Source: Nanobdellati archaeon (GTDB lineage: Archaea > Nanobdellota > Nanobdellia > Woesearchaeales > GCA-2686295). Taken from it: 41,472 bases of DNA. Where the stretch lies: positions 1-41,472 of the forward strand of contig JACNFY010000022.1 of NCBI GenBank assembly GCA_014384375.1, in the 5' to 3' direction. A model generated the notes under the pieces. It made no database searches, had not been told where the DNA came from, and saw nothing but the letters and a program-made list of their open reading frames with translations. Below are positions 22,487 to 31,290 of the stretch, piece after piece. Each line of letters starts with the position of its first letter. Position 1 is the stretch's first letter. A program made the position numbers and the translations under genes.

Positions 22487-24256
22487 TTACTTTTTATTTT
22501 CTTCAGCAACTATTTCAGCATAAATTCTTCTTACTCCTTTTGAAGAACTTTTTTCTTTTGTTATTTTAATTCTACCTATTTCAGAAGTTGATTCCACATG
22601 AGGTCCTCCACAAACTTCAAGAGAATAATCTCCGATTCTATACACACTTACTCCATCTTTAGGGTATTTATCTGCATCAAATAAACATAACGCTCCTTGA
22701 GTTTTTGTTTCTTCATAAGATAATATTTCTCTTGTGACTAGCAAATTTTCCATAACTTTTTGATTAATAAGATTTTCAACAGCTTCTATTTCTTCTGAAG
22801 TCATGGAGTGTTCATGATAAAAATCAAAACGTAAACGCTCATTCGTTATATTGCTTCCTGCCTGCGAAACATGATCTCCTAAAACTTGTCTAAGTGATTC
22901 TTGTAACAAATGGGTAGATGTATGATATTGTGTTGTTATTTCGGTTATTTCAGCCAACCCTCCTTTAAAACTTCTATCAGCACTTTTTCTTGATACTTCT
23001 TTATGTCGTTCTCTTGCTCTCTCAAATCCTTCCATATCAATCTCTATACCTCTTTCTACTGCTATATCTCTTGTCAACTCTAATGGAAAACCATAGGTTT
23101 CATAAAGTCTAAAAACTTTTTCTCCTGCCAATTTATTACTAACAACTGAAGACAATAAATCTTCTAGCTTCTTTCTTCCTTTTCTAAGTGTTTTACTAAA
23201 AGCGTTGTATTCATGAGAAAAAGTAGTTTTGATATGTTCAGATTGTTTTAGTTTCTTATCGGAATCTAGAATTTCTAAAGCCTCATTCACTAAAGCGTTA
23301 AAATTATTAATCCCTATGAGTTCAGCATTATATATAGCTTTTCTTAGCAGCCTTCGTAGAACATAGCCATGCAGCTTATTTGAAGGAGTAATACCTTCAT
23401 CAGCAATAAAAGTCGCAGCTCTTAAATGATCACTTATAACTCTCTGAGAAACTTCATCAACGTCCTCAGAAGCATAACTTAAAATTATATCTGAGAGTTC
23501 TTTAAGAGGAAAAACATCATATACTGATTGTTTACTTTGTAAAATAACTGCTAATCTTTCAAGTCCCGCACCTGTATCGACTACTTTTTGAGGTAAAAAA
23601 TCTAGTGATCCGTCTTTATTTCTATTATAAGCCATAAAAACGCCTGCGTTCCATATTTCAACAAAGCGAGGAGACTCATCACCAGGAGTAGCTGCTTTAC
23701 CATATTTTTCTCCTCTATCAAAAAAAACTTCTGTGCAAGGTCCACAAGGACCCACTTCTCCCATACTCCACAAGTTATCTTCAGCAGGTTTTAAATAAAT
23801 TTGAGATTGACCAATACCTAATGATTTCCAAATTTTAATTGATTCTTCATCTTTAGGTATTTGCTCATCCCCTTCAAAGACTGTAATTGCGAAATATTCA
23901 GAATTCAAATGAAGTCTCTCTGTTAATAAAGCATATGCGTGTTCTAATGCCCCTTCTTTCCAATAATCTCCAAAGGACCAACTTCCAAGCATATTAAAGT
24001 AAGTAAGTGTTCTAACACTCTGACCAACTCTATCGATATCTCTAGTTCTTATACAACTTTGATTAGAAGTAAGCTTTGTTGCTGGAGGATCCCTTAAACC
24101 CAAAACAAATGGCTTAATCGTATGAACACCTGAATTAATAAACAAAGCAGATGGGTCCATCTCATCAGGGATTAGACTATGGTTTTCCAGAAGATAATGA
24201 TCATTTTCTATGAAATACTCTAAAAAAGTTTCTTTGATTTCCTGTGTTGAAAGCAT
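22487..24256 (-). CDS. alaS: alanyl-tRNA synthetase, short form lacking the C-Ala domain
   Basis: 589 aa. The class II catalytic core is complete: DPSALFINSGVHTIKPFVLG, YFNMLGSWSFGDYWKEGA (motif 2 region) and VVDTGAGLERLA (motif 3). The editing domain keeps its zinc ligands in YHTSTHLLQESL and CGGPHVEST (usually HTATHLL and CGGTHV). The protein stops right after editing, whereas bacterial and archaeal AlaRS are about 850-900 aa with a C-terminal oligomerisation/tRNA-elbow domain. Short AlaRS are reported, to my knowledge, in some reduced genomes such as Patescibacteria, a possible source by transfer. ATG at 24256; the next gene is divergent. Confidence 0.92.
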   Translation of the reverse strand: MLSTQEIKETFLEYFIENDHYLLENHSLIPDEMDPSALFINSGVHTIKPFVLGLRDPPATKLTSNQSCIRTRDIDRVGQSVRTLTYFNMLGSWSFGDYWKEGALEHAYALLTERLHLNSEYFAITVFEGDEQIPKDEESIKIWKSLGIGQSQIYLKPAEDNLWSMGEVGPCGPCTEVFFDRGEKYGKAATPGDESPRFVEIWNAGVFMAYNRNKDGSLDFLPQKVVDTGAGLERLAVILQSKQSVYDVFPLKELSDIILSYASEDVDEVSQRVISDHLRAATFIADEGITPSNKLHGYVLRRLLRKAIYNAELIGINNFNALVNEALEILDSDKKLKQSEHIKTTFSHEYNAFSKTLRKGRKKLEDLLSSVVSNKLAGEKVFRLYETYGFPLELTRDIAVERGIEIDMEGFERARERHKEVSRKSADRSFKGGLAEITEITTQYHTSTHLLQESLRQVLGDHVSQAGSNITNERLRFDFYHEHSMTSEEIEAVENLINQKVMENLLVTREILSYEETKTQGALCLFDADKYPKDGVSVYRIGDYSLEVCGGPHVESTSEIGRIKITKEKSSSKGVRRIYAEIVAEENKK

Positions 24257-24353
24257 AAATTATAGAAAAATATCATAATTTATAAATTTTTACTACTGTA
24301 AATTAACAAAACACACAATATTTATATTAGCTCAGTAATTCTTTAATAATAAA

Positions 24354-25013
24354 ATGTCTTTTCATAATATGCACGAATGGAAACAAAGAGGAGATTTACC
24401 TTTAAAAATTACTAGAAAAGAGGAAGCTTATAAACTCTTGAAAAAAATGGGACTTTCAGTAATCGAGATGAAGACAATTAGGGGAGTTGATACAACTCAA
24501 GATAAGTCTTCTGAGCTAGAAGAATACTTGAATAAATACTCTCCATTTCTGATACTAGCAACCCCAAATGATAATCAACATCCAAAAGAAGGAGAATTTG
24601 ACATACAAACTATTGAAGATTTTCAAAGATTTGTTAATAAACTAAAGGACATAAACATATATGATTTAAATTTGATACAAATGGTTTTCGGAGTTCCTGA
24701 TGGCTTTGTTGGAACAGCTGTTAGTAGTAATTTAGAAACCTTTGTTGAGATATTGGTAGAAGAAGGAATAACTGATGTAAGAAAACTAACTTCTGGGAAC
24801 GCAGATGCTAGCAAAATAGCTAATGCAAGATTTATTGGGAGAATACTCAAGTCTGGAAATCCAAAAGATTATCTGAAATATTTATCAAAAATTAGGGATT
24901 TAGTAGGACCACGAGCAGGATATTATGAATTCATAAAGGGTGAGGTGAGAGGAGTAAAGAATATCTGGTTTGTTGATTATCAAGCAGATCCTATATACAA
25001 AAATATTTTATAA
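24354..25013 (+). CDS. uncharacterised soluble protein
   Basis: 219 aa with no family recognised. The N-terminus (KITRKEEAYKLLKKMGLSVI) resembles the first unit of ATP-grasp-type proteins, where a lysine-bearing helix precedes the nucleotide fold, but no ATP-grasp core is visible. The C-terminus has RAGYYEFIKGEVRGVKNIWF followed by VDYQADPIYK. There is no signal or membrane segment. It is divergent from alaS, and its ATG is preceded by an AT-rich promoter region (TTTATATTA near 24320). Confidence 0.6.
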   Translation: MSFHNMHEWKQRGDLPLKITRKEEAYKLLKKMGLSVIEMKTIRGVDTTQDKSSELEEYLNKYSPFLILATPNDNQHPKEGEFDIQTIEDFQRFVNKLKDINIYDLNLIQMVFGVPDGFVGTAVSSNLETFVEILVEEGITDVRKLTSGNADASKIANARFIGRILKSGNPKDYLKYLSKIRDLVGPRAGYYEFIKGEVRGVKNIWFVDYQADPIYKNIL

Positions 25014-25024
25014 CAAAAAACATC

Positions 25025-26467
25025 TTAATAATTTATAAAAGCACGTATCTCATCAAAATCAACGGTCTTTTTCTTATTCTTTTTTTTGTACTCATTTAAC
25101 ATTTCATAAAATTCATCTTTTGTAATAAAAGCTTCAATTTGTAAAAACTTTGAAAAATACTTTTTTAATTCTTTTTCAACTTTTTCTTTCTGATTTTTTT
25201 TCTCAATAACTTTTTCAATTTCTACAATATCAGGTGAACCAATCGTGTCATCTAAAGTAATAGTGATATTTTGATCTTTATTAGTAAAATATTCTCTTGT
25301 TCTGAAAAAGAAAGTATCTAATTTGAAACCTAATCTTAGAAACATATTATATACTGCTTCATAATCCTTAATCTCTGATTCTATCTCTTCCCTAGCTTCA
25401 TCAAATATTCCTCCTTTAAAACTCAAAGTTGAACTTCCAGGGGAGATTCTTAATCTAATTACAAAATCTCCATTGTCTTTTATTAGAAATATTGTTACCT
25501 GTTTTTCCTTCTTAATAAATATGTGCTTTGAGTTCAACAGATTTTTCTTAATAACATCTAATTTTGGGACCTTTGCAGCAACTTCAACTTCATACATGAC
25601 ATCAATAATATCAAATTGGTTTATAAAATTTTTGAATAATTCTAAAAAAACCACAACCTTGTCTTTTAATTCTTTAATTTGTTTTAAACTAGCATCTTTA
25701 TTTGATAACTCTTTAAACTCTATAAGAACCTCTTTGTGTGGAAGAGCATAAAATTTTTTGTTTCTGAAAATAATATCAATTGTTTTTTCAACATCATTTG
25801 TTTCTACTCGCCTAATATTTAACAAATTTATAATTGGCTTGAATAAAGCGTATTTTACGCAATGAATCAATTCATCTTCTTCAATGAATCGTTCTTTAAG
25901 TTTCACAATAAATTTTGAGTTAAGTAATTCCCACATAAAATACTTCAGCTTATTTGTTTTTAGCATCTCTATACAATGATTTAAACCTTCAAAATCATTT
26001 ATGACATTTTCTAAACTAATATTTATGCTTTTTAATTCTCTAAGTTCTTTTCCTTCTAAAAGCTGATTAAATTTAATATAAGTGTTAGTATGGATAACTG
26101 GTAGCTTTTGGAACTCCTCTAAATCAAAGTATATCAAATGTATTAAAACTGAAATCCTATCAGTTTTTTTGGGTTTTGCTATTCCTATAACAGTACTAGA
26201 ATACACATCAACATACTCGGAATTATATTTTTCTTCGCATTCTTTTAAGAATAAATGCAATAATTCAGCTTTTTCATATGTGACTTTGCTGAATATAACT
26301 CTTAAATCTAAATCATTAATTTTCTCAATTTTATAATCATTACCTATTAATGATCCAACAATAAATACAGAAAGGTAATCATCTAATAATTTATTTCTTT
26401 TTATAAAATCCAAAAAATCCTTTTTTATCGACTCTATTGTTCGTCTTACTATTTCCTCATTAACCAT
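25025..26467 (-). CDS. nucleotidyltransferase-CYTH domain fusion
   Basis: 480 aa. The N-terminal MNT-type nucleotidyltransferase has FIVGSLIGNDYKIEKINDLD, the GS-(x)n-D-x-D pattern, with VDVYSSTVIG further on. The C-terminal half (about residues 290-440) looks like a CYTH triphosphate-tunnel domain: YEVEVAAKVP (ExExK), FVIRLRISPGS, LSFKGGIFDEAREEIESE, FFRTREYFT and EIEKVIE, the alternating charged strands that line the tunnel. NTase and CYTH domains normally occur separately; both act on nucleotides or triphosphates. It is the last gene of a three-gene operon with two radical SAM enzymes, overlapping the preceding one by 8 bases. Its DNA is noticeably poorer in G and C than most neighbours, suggesting transfer. 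Confidence 0.72.
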   Translation of the reverse strand: MVNEEIVRRTIESIKKDFLDFIKRNKLLDDYLSVFIVGSLIGNDYKIEKINDLDLRVIFSKVTYEKAELLHLFLKECEEKYNSEYVDVYSSTVIGIAKPKKTDRISVLIHLIYFDLEEFQKLPVIHTNTYIKFNQLLEGKELRELKSINISLENVINDFEGLNHCIEMLKTNKLKYFMWELLNSKFIVKLKERFIEEDELIHCVKYALFKPIINLLNIRRVETNDVEKTIDIIFRNKKFYALPHKEVLIEFKELSNKDASLKQIKELKDKVVVFLELFKNFINQFDIIDVMYEVEVAAKVPKLDVIKKNLLNSKHIFIKKEKQVTIFLIKDNGDFVIRLRISPGSSTLSFKGGIFDEAREEIESEIKDYEAVYNMFLRLGFKLDTFFFRTREYFTNKDQNITITLDDTIGSPDIVEIEKVIEKKNQKEKVEKELKKYFSKFLQIEAFITKDEFYEMLNEYKKKNKKKTVDFDEIRAFINY

Positions 26468-27968
26468 TTTTTATTTCTTGCACTAGTAAATTATTAAGTT
26501 CTTTATGTGTAATTTTTAAATCTTTAGCAAAGGCATGTAATTGTAGAGCATTCATCATTATAAGATAACTCAAGAGTTCATAGTTACTAACATCCTTCAA
26601 GCTATAAGGTGGAGGAAAACTAAAACGTTCATATTGACTCCAATCTTTAGTTAAAATTTTAAAATCAAATTTTCTAGGATTATCAAAAGGGGATGTTCCT
26701 GGATAAGGTAAATAAAGCTTTATAATAGCATAATCACTTAATTTTTCTTTTATAAGAAATTTCAAGCCATTATAACTCTCTTCTAAAGTTTTTTTAGTTT
26801 CTCCTGGAAAACCAAGCATCCAATAAGTTTTAACTATCGGAACATTTGCTCTTTTTAGTTTTCTCAAAGCTTTAATAATGTCATTAAACGTTTCTTTTTT
26901 ATTCATTCTTTTTAATATCTTATCTGAAGCACTTTCTACACCTACTAAAAATTCTTTAAAGCCAGAATTCACCATTTTTCGTAAGTCATTTACAGAAAGA
27001 TTGTTGACTAAATCTGCACGTATATTTACACTATAACAAAATTTTAGATTTTTTTTGTTCAACAATGAAAGAAGAGAAGAAACATATTCTTTCGAAACTG
27101 GAAAATTACTGTCTGATATATGGATTAATCCATTTTTAAATCTTTTAATCATTAGCTCGATTTCACTTACAAAGCGAGTTATAGGTTTGTATCTAACATG
27201 ATGAGACCAGAAGTTTGTTTCTAAACAAAAAGAACAATTAAAAGGACAACCTCTGCTCGCTGATAAAGAGATGACAAACTTATCAGAAAATTCTTTTTGA
27301 ATCAGAGAAAAATCTGGAGAAGGAAAATCTGCACCACATAACAACTTTTGATCAGGATTTCTTTTAATTTTTCCATTTTTTCTATAAGTAAGTCCAAATA
27401 CTTTTGTAAAATTTTTAGTATGAAGAGAATCCATAATTTGTAAAAAACTTAGCTCTCCTTCACCTCTAACAACTAAATCTATTGATGGATGCTTCAATGT
27501 TTCAATATCAGTAAAAGAAACATGATGGCCACCAATAACTACTAGTATACTTGAGTCAACTTTTTTTATAAAAGAAGATATTTCAATAGCATTATAAAAA
27601 TTGGGTGTGGAACAACTTAAACCAACAAGAACAGTATCTTTTAACTTTTTTCTAAGAATATCCCAAGCCTTATTCTTGTATTTCTCTAAATAGTAACCCA
27701 TATGAAAATAGTCAATCAAATAACAATTCTTTTTATCAAGAGAATTCTTAAGATAACTTGAAATATTTAATAAACCCATTGTTACTGGTATATGACCTCC
27801 AAAAGAAAACATTCTTAAAAGATTTTTTTTATTTAGATTTTCTATATTCTTTTTTTTAGCAAGTTTTCTTAACCATAATTTGTGTGTTAATTTTGAAATA
27901 ACACTTATACTTTCAGGTGTTCTTGTAGAAGAATAATAAACATCTATTAACAATACCTTTTTTTTCAT
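26460..27968 (-). CDS. B12-binding-type radical SAM enzyme
   Basis: 502 aa. Residues about 1-190 resemble the cobalamin-binding Rossmann domain of class B radical SAM enzymes (VLVGLSCSTPNFYNAIEISS, LVVIGGHHVSFTDIETLKHP, DLVVRGEGELSF), without the DxHxxG base-off motif. The radical SAM core follows with SASRGCPFNCSFCLETNFW (CxxxCxxC iron-sulphur site), LIHISDSNFPVS and the GVESASDKILKRMNKKETF strand. Such enzymes methylate or rearrange unreactive carbons. The substrate is unknown. It is coupled to the HemW-like gene upstream (ATGA) and to the NTase-CYTH gene downstream. Confidence 0.85.
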   Translation of the reverse strand: MKKKVLLIDVYYSSTRTPESISVISKLTHKLWLRKLAKKKNIENLNKKNLLRMFSFGGHIPVTMGLLNISSYLKNSLDKKNCYLIDYFHMGYYLEKYKNKAWDILRKKLKDTVLVGLSCSTPNFYNAIEISSFIKKVDSSILVVIGGHHVSFTDIETLKHPSIDLVVRGEGELSFLQIMDSLHTKNFTKVFGLTYRKNGKIKRNPDQKLLCGADFPSPDFSLIQKEFSDKFVISLSASRGCPFNCSFCLETNFWSHHVRYKPITRFVSEIELMIKRFKNGLIHISDSNFPVSKEYVSSLLSLLNKKNLKFCYSVNIRADLVNNLSVNDLRKMVNSGFKEFLVGVESASDKILKRMNKKETFNDIIKALRKLKRANVPIVKTYWMLGFPGETKKTLEESYNGLKFLIKEKLSDYAIIKLYLPYPGTSPFDNPRKFDFKILTKDWSQYERFSFPPPYSLKDVSNYELLSYLIMMNALQLHAFAKDLKITHKELNNLLVQEIKNG

Positions 27969-29257
27969 CTTCTCCTAAAATCAGCGCCTACAGGTTGTCT
28001 AAATCCTTTATTTTCTTTTGTATAAAAGGTTTTACTAACTTCATTTGAAAATGCTTTTCCAAAAGTGGTTAACTTGAATTTATTTTTTAAATTAATAATA
28101 AGTCCTTTTTTGACTAAATCTTTTATTTCATTTTTAAAATATTTATCAATATCAATTCCTGTTATTTCATTAAATTTAGTCTTATTAATTTCAAATAGTT
28201 TACTTCCTAATACTATGCATCTTGTAATTTTTTCTAGATCATTGGCTCTTTTACCAGCTAATATTGGGATTTTATTCTTTTTTACACATTTTATATACTC
28301 ATCAACCAGATGAACGTTAGTATAAGACGTTTCATTAAAGAAAGAAAAGGCCCCTGCACCTAAACCCAAAATGTCTTTCTGAGGGAAACCCCATCTATTA
28401 ATATTATATTGTATTTCTTTTCCTTTTTTAGCAAAATGATAGGGAGTATACTCATAATAACCTTTTGAATGCATAATTGAAAGCAATTTTTTATACATAG
28501 CAAAATAAGTTTTCTTTCCAGCTTTTTTTGGAAGTTTTCCTTTTTTTATTAATCCAGGAATTGGCGTGTTCTCAATCTCCATAAATGGAAAAAAAGTTAT
28601 ATGATTAATGTTTGTTGATGTAATTTCCAGAATATCTTTTTCTAAATCCGCAATATTTTGTCCTGGAAGATAATACATGAAATCAGTATTTATGAAAAAT
28701 TTTGACTTAAGAAAAGATATTGTTTTTTTTGCATCAAGCGCATGATGTCTTCTCTTAAGAATGTTTCTTACATAATGCTCATTTAATGACTGAACTCCCA
28801 AGCTTATCTTGTTCACTTTATGTTTCTTTAAAATCTTAACTTTCTCTGAATTAAATGAACTACCATCAGCAATGCCTTCGAAAATTATTTCTATATTTTT
28901 ATAATTAAAGTTATCTTCTAGAATTGTAAAGATTCTATCAATTTGTTCTGGCAACAAATCCGAAGGAGTTCCGCCTCCAATCCAAATAGTGCTTATCTTA
29001 AGATTTTTAATGTTTACTCTTTTATTTATTAGTTTAATCTCTAGCTCTAATGCACCCAAATACTCATCTACTACCTTATCATCATATATGTAACGATTAA
29101 AGGGACAAAAGAAACATCCTCCTCTACAGAATGGAATATGAACATACAAACTAACTGTTTTAGGACCAAAAACAACTTCTTGATCAATTTTGCTAATATT
29201 GCAAGGATACCATCTAATGCAATCCTCAATCTCATCAAATTTATTTAAGTCATACAT
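27965..29257 (-). CDS. HemW/HemN-like radical SAM protein
   Basis: 430 aa. YVHIPFCRGGCFFCPFN holds the CxxxCxxC site with the extra Cys typical of coproporphyrinogen-oxidase-like proteins, then STIWIGGGTPSDL, NKISLGVQSLNEHYVRNILKRRH and NTDFMYYLPGQ. A HemN C-terminal-like winged region ends the protein. HemW is a heme chaperone and HemN an oxygen-independent coproporphyrinogen III dehydrogenase. No heme genes are nearby, so a different substrate shared with the next radical SAM enzyme is possible. It is the first gene of the operon. Confidence 0.83.
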   Translation of the reverse strand: MYDLNKFDEIEDCIRWYPCNISKIDQEVVFGPKTVSLYVHIPFCRGGCFFCPFNRYIYDDKVVDEYLGALELEIKLINKRVNIKNLKISTIWIGGGTPSDLLPEQIDRIFTILEDNFNYKNIEIIFEGIADGSSFNSEKVKILKKHKVNKISLGVQSLNEHYVRNILKRRHHALDAKKTISFLKSKFFINTDFMYYLPGQNIADLEKDILEITSTNINHITFFPFMEIENTPIPGLIKKGKLPKKAGKKTYFAMYKKLLSIMHSKGYYEYTPYHFAKKGKEIQYNINRWGFPQKDILGLGAGAFSFFNETSYTNVHLVDEYIKCVKKNKIPILAGKRANDLEKITRCIVLGSKLFEINKTKFNEITGIDIDKYFKNEIKDLVKKGLIINLKNKFKLTTFGKAFSNEVSKTFYTKENKGFRQPVGADFRRR

Positions 29258-29355
29258 AAATCAAGGAAATCTCTACTTAATTTTAAAGTTTACTATATTT
29301 TTTACTAATATTCTGTCTCATAAAATTTATAATTAAAAACTATTTCTATTAATAG

Positions 29356-29880
29356 ATGATATACGAACCTAGAGAAGATTCATTCTTGCTATTAAAGCAT
29401 ATAAAGAAGTATGCAAAAAGCTTAGTTTTGGATATGGGGACAGGCTCAGGCATTTTAGCAGAAGAAGCAGCGAAGTACGCAGACAAAGTTTTAGGTGTTG
29501 ATATAAATGAGAAAGCAATTGAGTATTGTAAAAAGAAATTTAACAATATTAATAATTTAAGATTCAGAAATAGTGATTTATTTTCAAACATAAAAGAAAA
29601 ATTTAATCTTATAATCTTCAATCCTCCATATCTGTCAAGTGAACCAAAAGCCCCAGACACTGCTTTAGACGGTGGAAAACAAGGTTATGAAGTGATAGAA
29701 CAATTCCTGAAAAAAGCAAAGAATTACCTAAAAGAAAAAGGAGTTATACTATTACTATTCAGTTCTTTATCTAAAAAAAACAAGATAGATTCAATCCTAA
29801 AAGAGGAAAATTATAAATACCAAGAGATAGATAAAGAACATATACACTTTGAAGAACTATACGTTTACAAAATACAATGA
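29356..29880 (+). CDS. HemK/PrmC-like N5-glutamine methyltransferase (Mtq2-type)
   Basis: 174 aa class I SAM methyltransferase. VLDMGTGSGILAEEAAKY is the SAM-binding loop, VLGVDINEKAIEYC the acidic loop and IIFNPPYLSS the NPPY catalytic motif. YEPREDSFLLLKHI at the N-terminus is typical of the archaeal/eukaryal Mtq2 branch, which lacks the bacterial PrmC N-domain and methylates the GGQ glutamine of aRF1. The next gene begins inside its stop codon (ATGA). Confidence 0.88.
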   Translation: MIYEPREDSFLLLKHIKKYAKSLVLDMGTGSGILAEEAAKYADKVLGVDINEKAIEYCKKKFNNINNLRFRNSDLFSNIKEKFNLIIFNPPYLSSEPKAPDTALDGGKQGYEVIEQFLKKAKNYLKEKGVILLLFSSLSKKNKIDSILKEENYKYQEIDKEHIHFEELYVYKIQ

Positions 29881-30467
29881 AAAAACTCTTAGCAAAAGGA
29901 AAAAGGGGAAATGTCTACACTTACAAGTCTACTGTTGACGGTAAAGAGGTTTGTGTAAAAGAACTTAATCCAGAGACAGAAGCAGAGGATGTTATTCATA
30001 ACGAAGCAAAATTTCTTCGAATGGTGAACGAGCAAGGTATAGGACCCGCTCTTCTGAAAGAAGAAGATGATAAAGTAATCATGGAATTCGTCCAAGGAGA
30101 GAGAATTCTTGACTTTTTTGAAAGAGCTGACAAGACAGGGATTGTAAAAGTTATAAAAGACTCATTGAGCCAAGCAAGAAAACTTGACAAGATAGGTGTC
30201 AACAAGTATGAACTTACAAACCCATACAAACATATCATTGTGAAGTATGAGAAGCCAGTTATGATTGACTTCGAAAGATGCAAGGAAGTGAAGAAGCCAA
30301 AAAATGTCACACAACTAGTGCAATTCTTAACATCTGGCAAAGTAAAGAGAATTCTAAAAGAGAAAAAAATCGACTTAGACACAGAAGAACTTAGACAGTT
30401 AGCAAAGAAGTACAAAGAGAAGTATGATAAGAAGTTGTTTGAAGAAATTAAAGAAGAAATAAAATAA
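29877..30467 (+). CDS. small RIO/Bud32-like archaeal protein kinase
   Basis: 196 aa compact kinase. The glycine-rich start is LAKGKRGNVYTYKS, the probable ATP lysine lies in VCVKELNPE, with IHNEAKFLRMVN (C-helix Glu) and VIMEFVQGERILDF (hinge). In the catalytic segment YELTNPYKHIIV, Glu stands where HxD kinases have the Asp, with KPVMIDFERC as the metal-binding strand. Related small archaeal proteins, as I recall them, share the ELTxPxKH form, so this may be a family trait and not inactivation. It overlaps the methyltransferase gene. The substrate is unknown. Confidence 0.75.
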   Translation: MKKLLAKGKRGNVYTYKSTVDGKEVCVKELNPETEAEDVIHNEAKFLRMVNEQGIGPALLKEEDDKVIMEFVQGERILDFFERADKTGIVKVIKDSLSQARKLDKIGVNKYELTNPYKHIIVKYEKPVMIDFERCKEVKKPKNVTQLVQFLTSGKVKRILKEKKIDLDTEELRQLAKKYKEKYDKKLFEEIKEEIK

Positions 30468-30472
30468 AAAAA

Positions 30473-30817
30473 TTAATCTTTAGCTAACTGAAATGTCGAT
30501 TTCAAAGCTACAATAACTGTTGCAGGTATGAACAGCAATAGGATTGCATTCAATACATTACCAACAACTGGTATTATCGCCATTGATTCTGCTCCAAGAG
30601 CACTTACTATTACCAACACAGTGCCTCCGAACAAGAATGGTTGGATCTCCTTCTCAGTTATGTTCAAGAATCCGACTACCAATCCAAGAACTACTAGCAG
30701 CCATGCAATAACATCAGTCACTCCAATAATCCCAAATAGTAGTGCCAAAACAAAACCTATCAAGAAAGCCCAGCTTCCAAAACTTCTTGTGTTCTTTCTT
30801 GTATCTTTTTTAACCAT
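30473..30817 (-). CDS. small multi-pass membrane protein
   Basis: 114 aa. A basic N-terminus (MVKKDTRKNTRSFGSW) precedes about four hydrophobic helices (FLIGFVLALLFGIIGV, VIAWLLVVLGLVVGFL, GTVLVIVSALG, VGNVLNAILLLFIPATVIVAL). The family is not firmly recognised; similar short proteins are common in DPANN genomes. It is convergent with the RIO-like kinase gene. Confidence 0.65.
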   Translation of the reverse strand: MVKKDTRKNTRSFGSWAFLIGFVLALLFGIIGVTDVIAWLLVVLGLVVGFLNITEKEIQPFLFGGTVLVIVSALGAESMAIIPVVGNVLNAILLLFIPATVIVALKSTFQLAKD

Positions 30818-30862
30818 ATTATCACCCCAAAACTCAAATTAAATAAAACATTATTTAAAAGT

Positions 30863-30883
30863 TTCGAAAACATAGTTTTCGAA
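30863..30883. repeat. 9-bp perfect stem-loop
   Basis: TTCGAAAAC-ATA-GTTTTCGAA lies between two minus-strand genes, after the stop of the cupredoxin-like gene. A T-rich run follows that stop at about 30903-30912. Together they may be transcription-end signals. Confidence 0.5.
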
Positions 30884-30914
30884 GCCTAAAAATCTTTGAA
30901 TTCAATTAAAAAAA

Positions 30915-31277
30915 TTAGATTACTCTCAAGACTCCTGTTGTAGCCTTGTTGCAATCTATGCATTCGAAGTCGAACACTCCTTCCTTGTCAGCAACAAATT
31001 CTATGAAGTGATTACCATTCACTCTTTCAGCTATCCCATAGTCTGGCAAAGAAAATGTGAAAGTATTCCCGTTCATAAACTGTAGTCTTACACTAGTTCC
31101 TTTACTCACTTCTATCGTATTTGGGTCAAATATCTCATCAACAAATCTCATCTCTATCAGTTCATAACCCTCTGAGACTTCAACCTCTTCCTCGATAATC
31201 TCTGGCTCTGTTGCTGTTTCAGTTGTACATGCTGTTACTAAGAGCATGATTGTCAAAATCGTTATTATCCACTTCAT
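30915..31277 (-). CDS. cupredoxin-like lipoprotein
   Basis: 120 aa. The signal peptide MKWIITILTIMLLVTAC ends in a lipobox (LVTAC), so the mature protein is probably lipid-anchored outside the membrane after an acidic linker (about 20-37). The rest has the cupredoxin strand order (FVDEIFDPNTIEVSKGTSVR, FSLPDYGI, FDFECIDCNKATTGVLRV). The CxxC near the end and the His in NGNHFIEF could bind copper, as in COX2-like CuA sites, but a full ligand set is not evident. It follows the Ig-like lipoprotein gene by 13 bases. Confidence 0.72.
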   Translation of the reverse strand: MKWIITILTIMLLVTACTTETATEPEIIEEEVEVSEGYELIEMRFVDEIFDPNTIEVSKGTSVRLQFMNGNTFTFSLPDYGIAERVNGNHFIEFVADKEGVFDFECIDCNKATTGVLRVI

Positions 31278-31290
31278 CCTAAATCACCTT

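Noticed and set aside
30075-30300. RIO-like kinase as an inactive pseudokinase because Glu replaces the HxD Asp
   Set aside because: Related small archaeal kinases appear to share ELTxPxKH with an intact IDFE strand, so loss of activity cannot be claimed.
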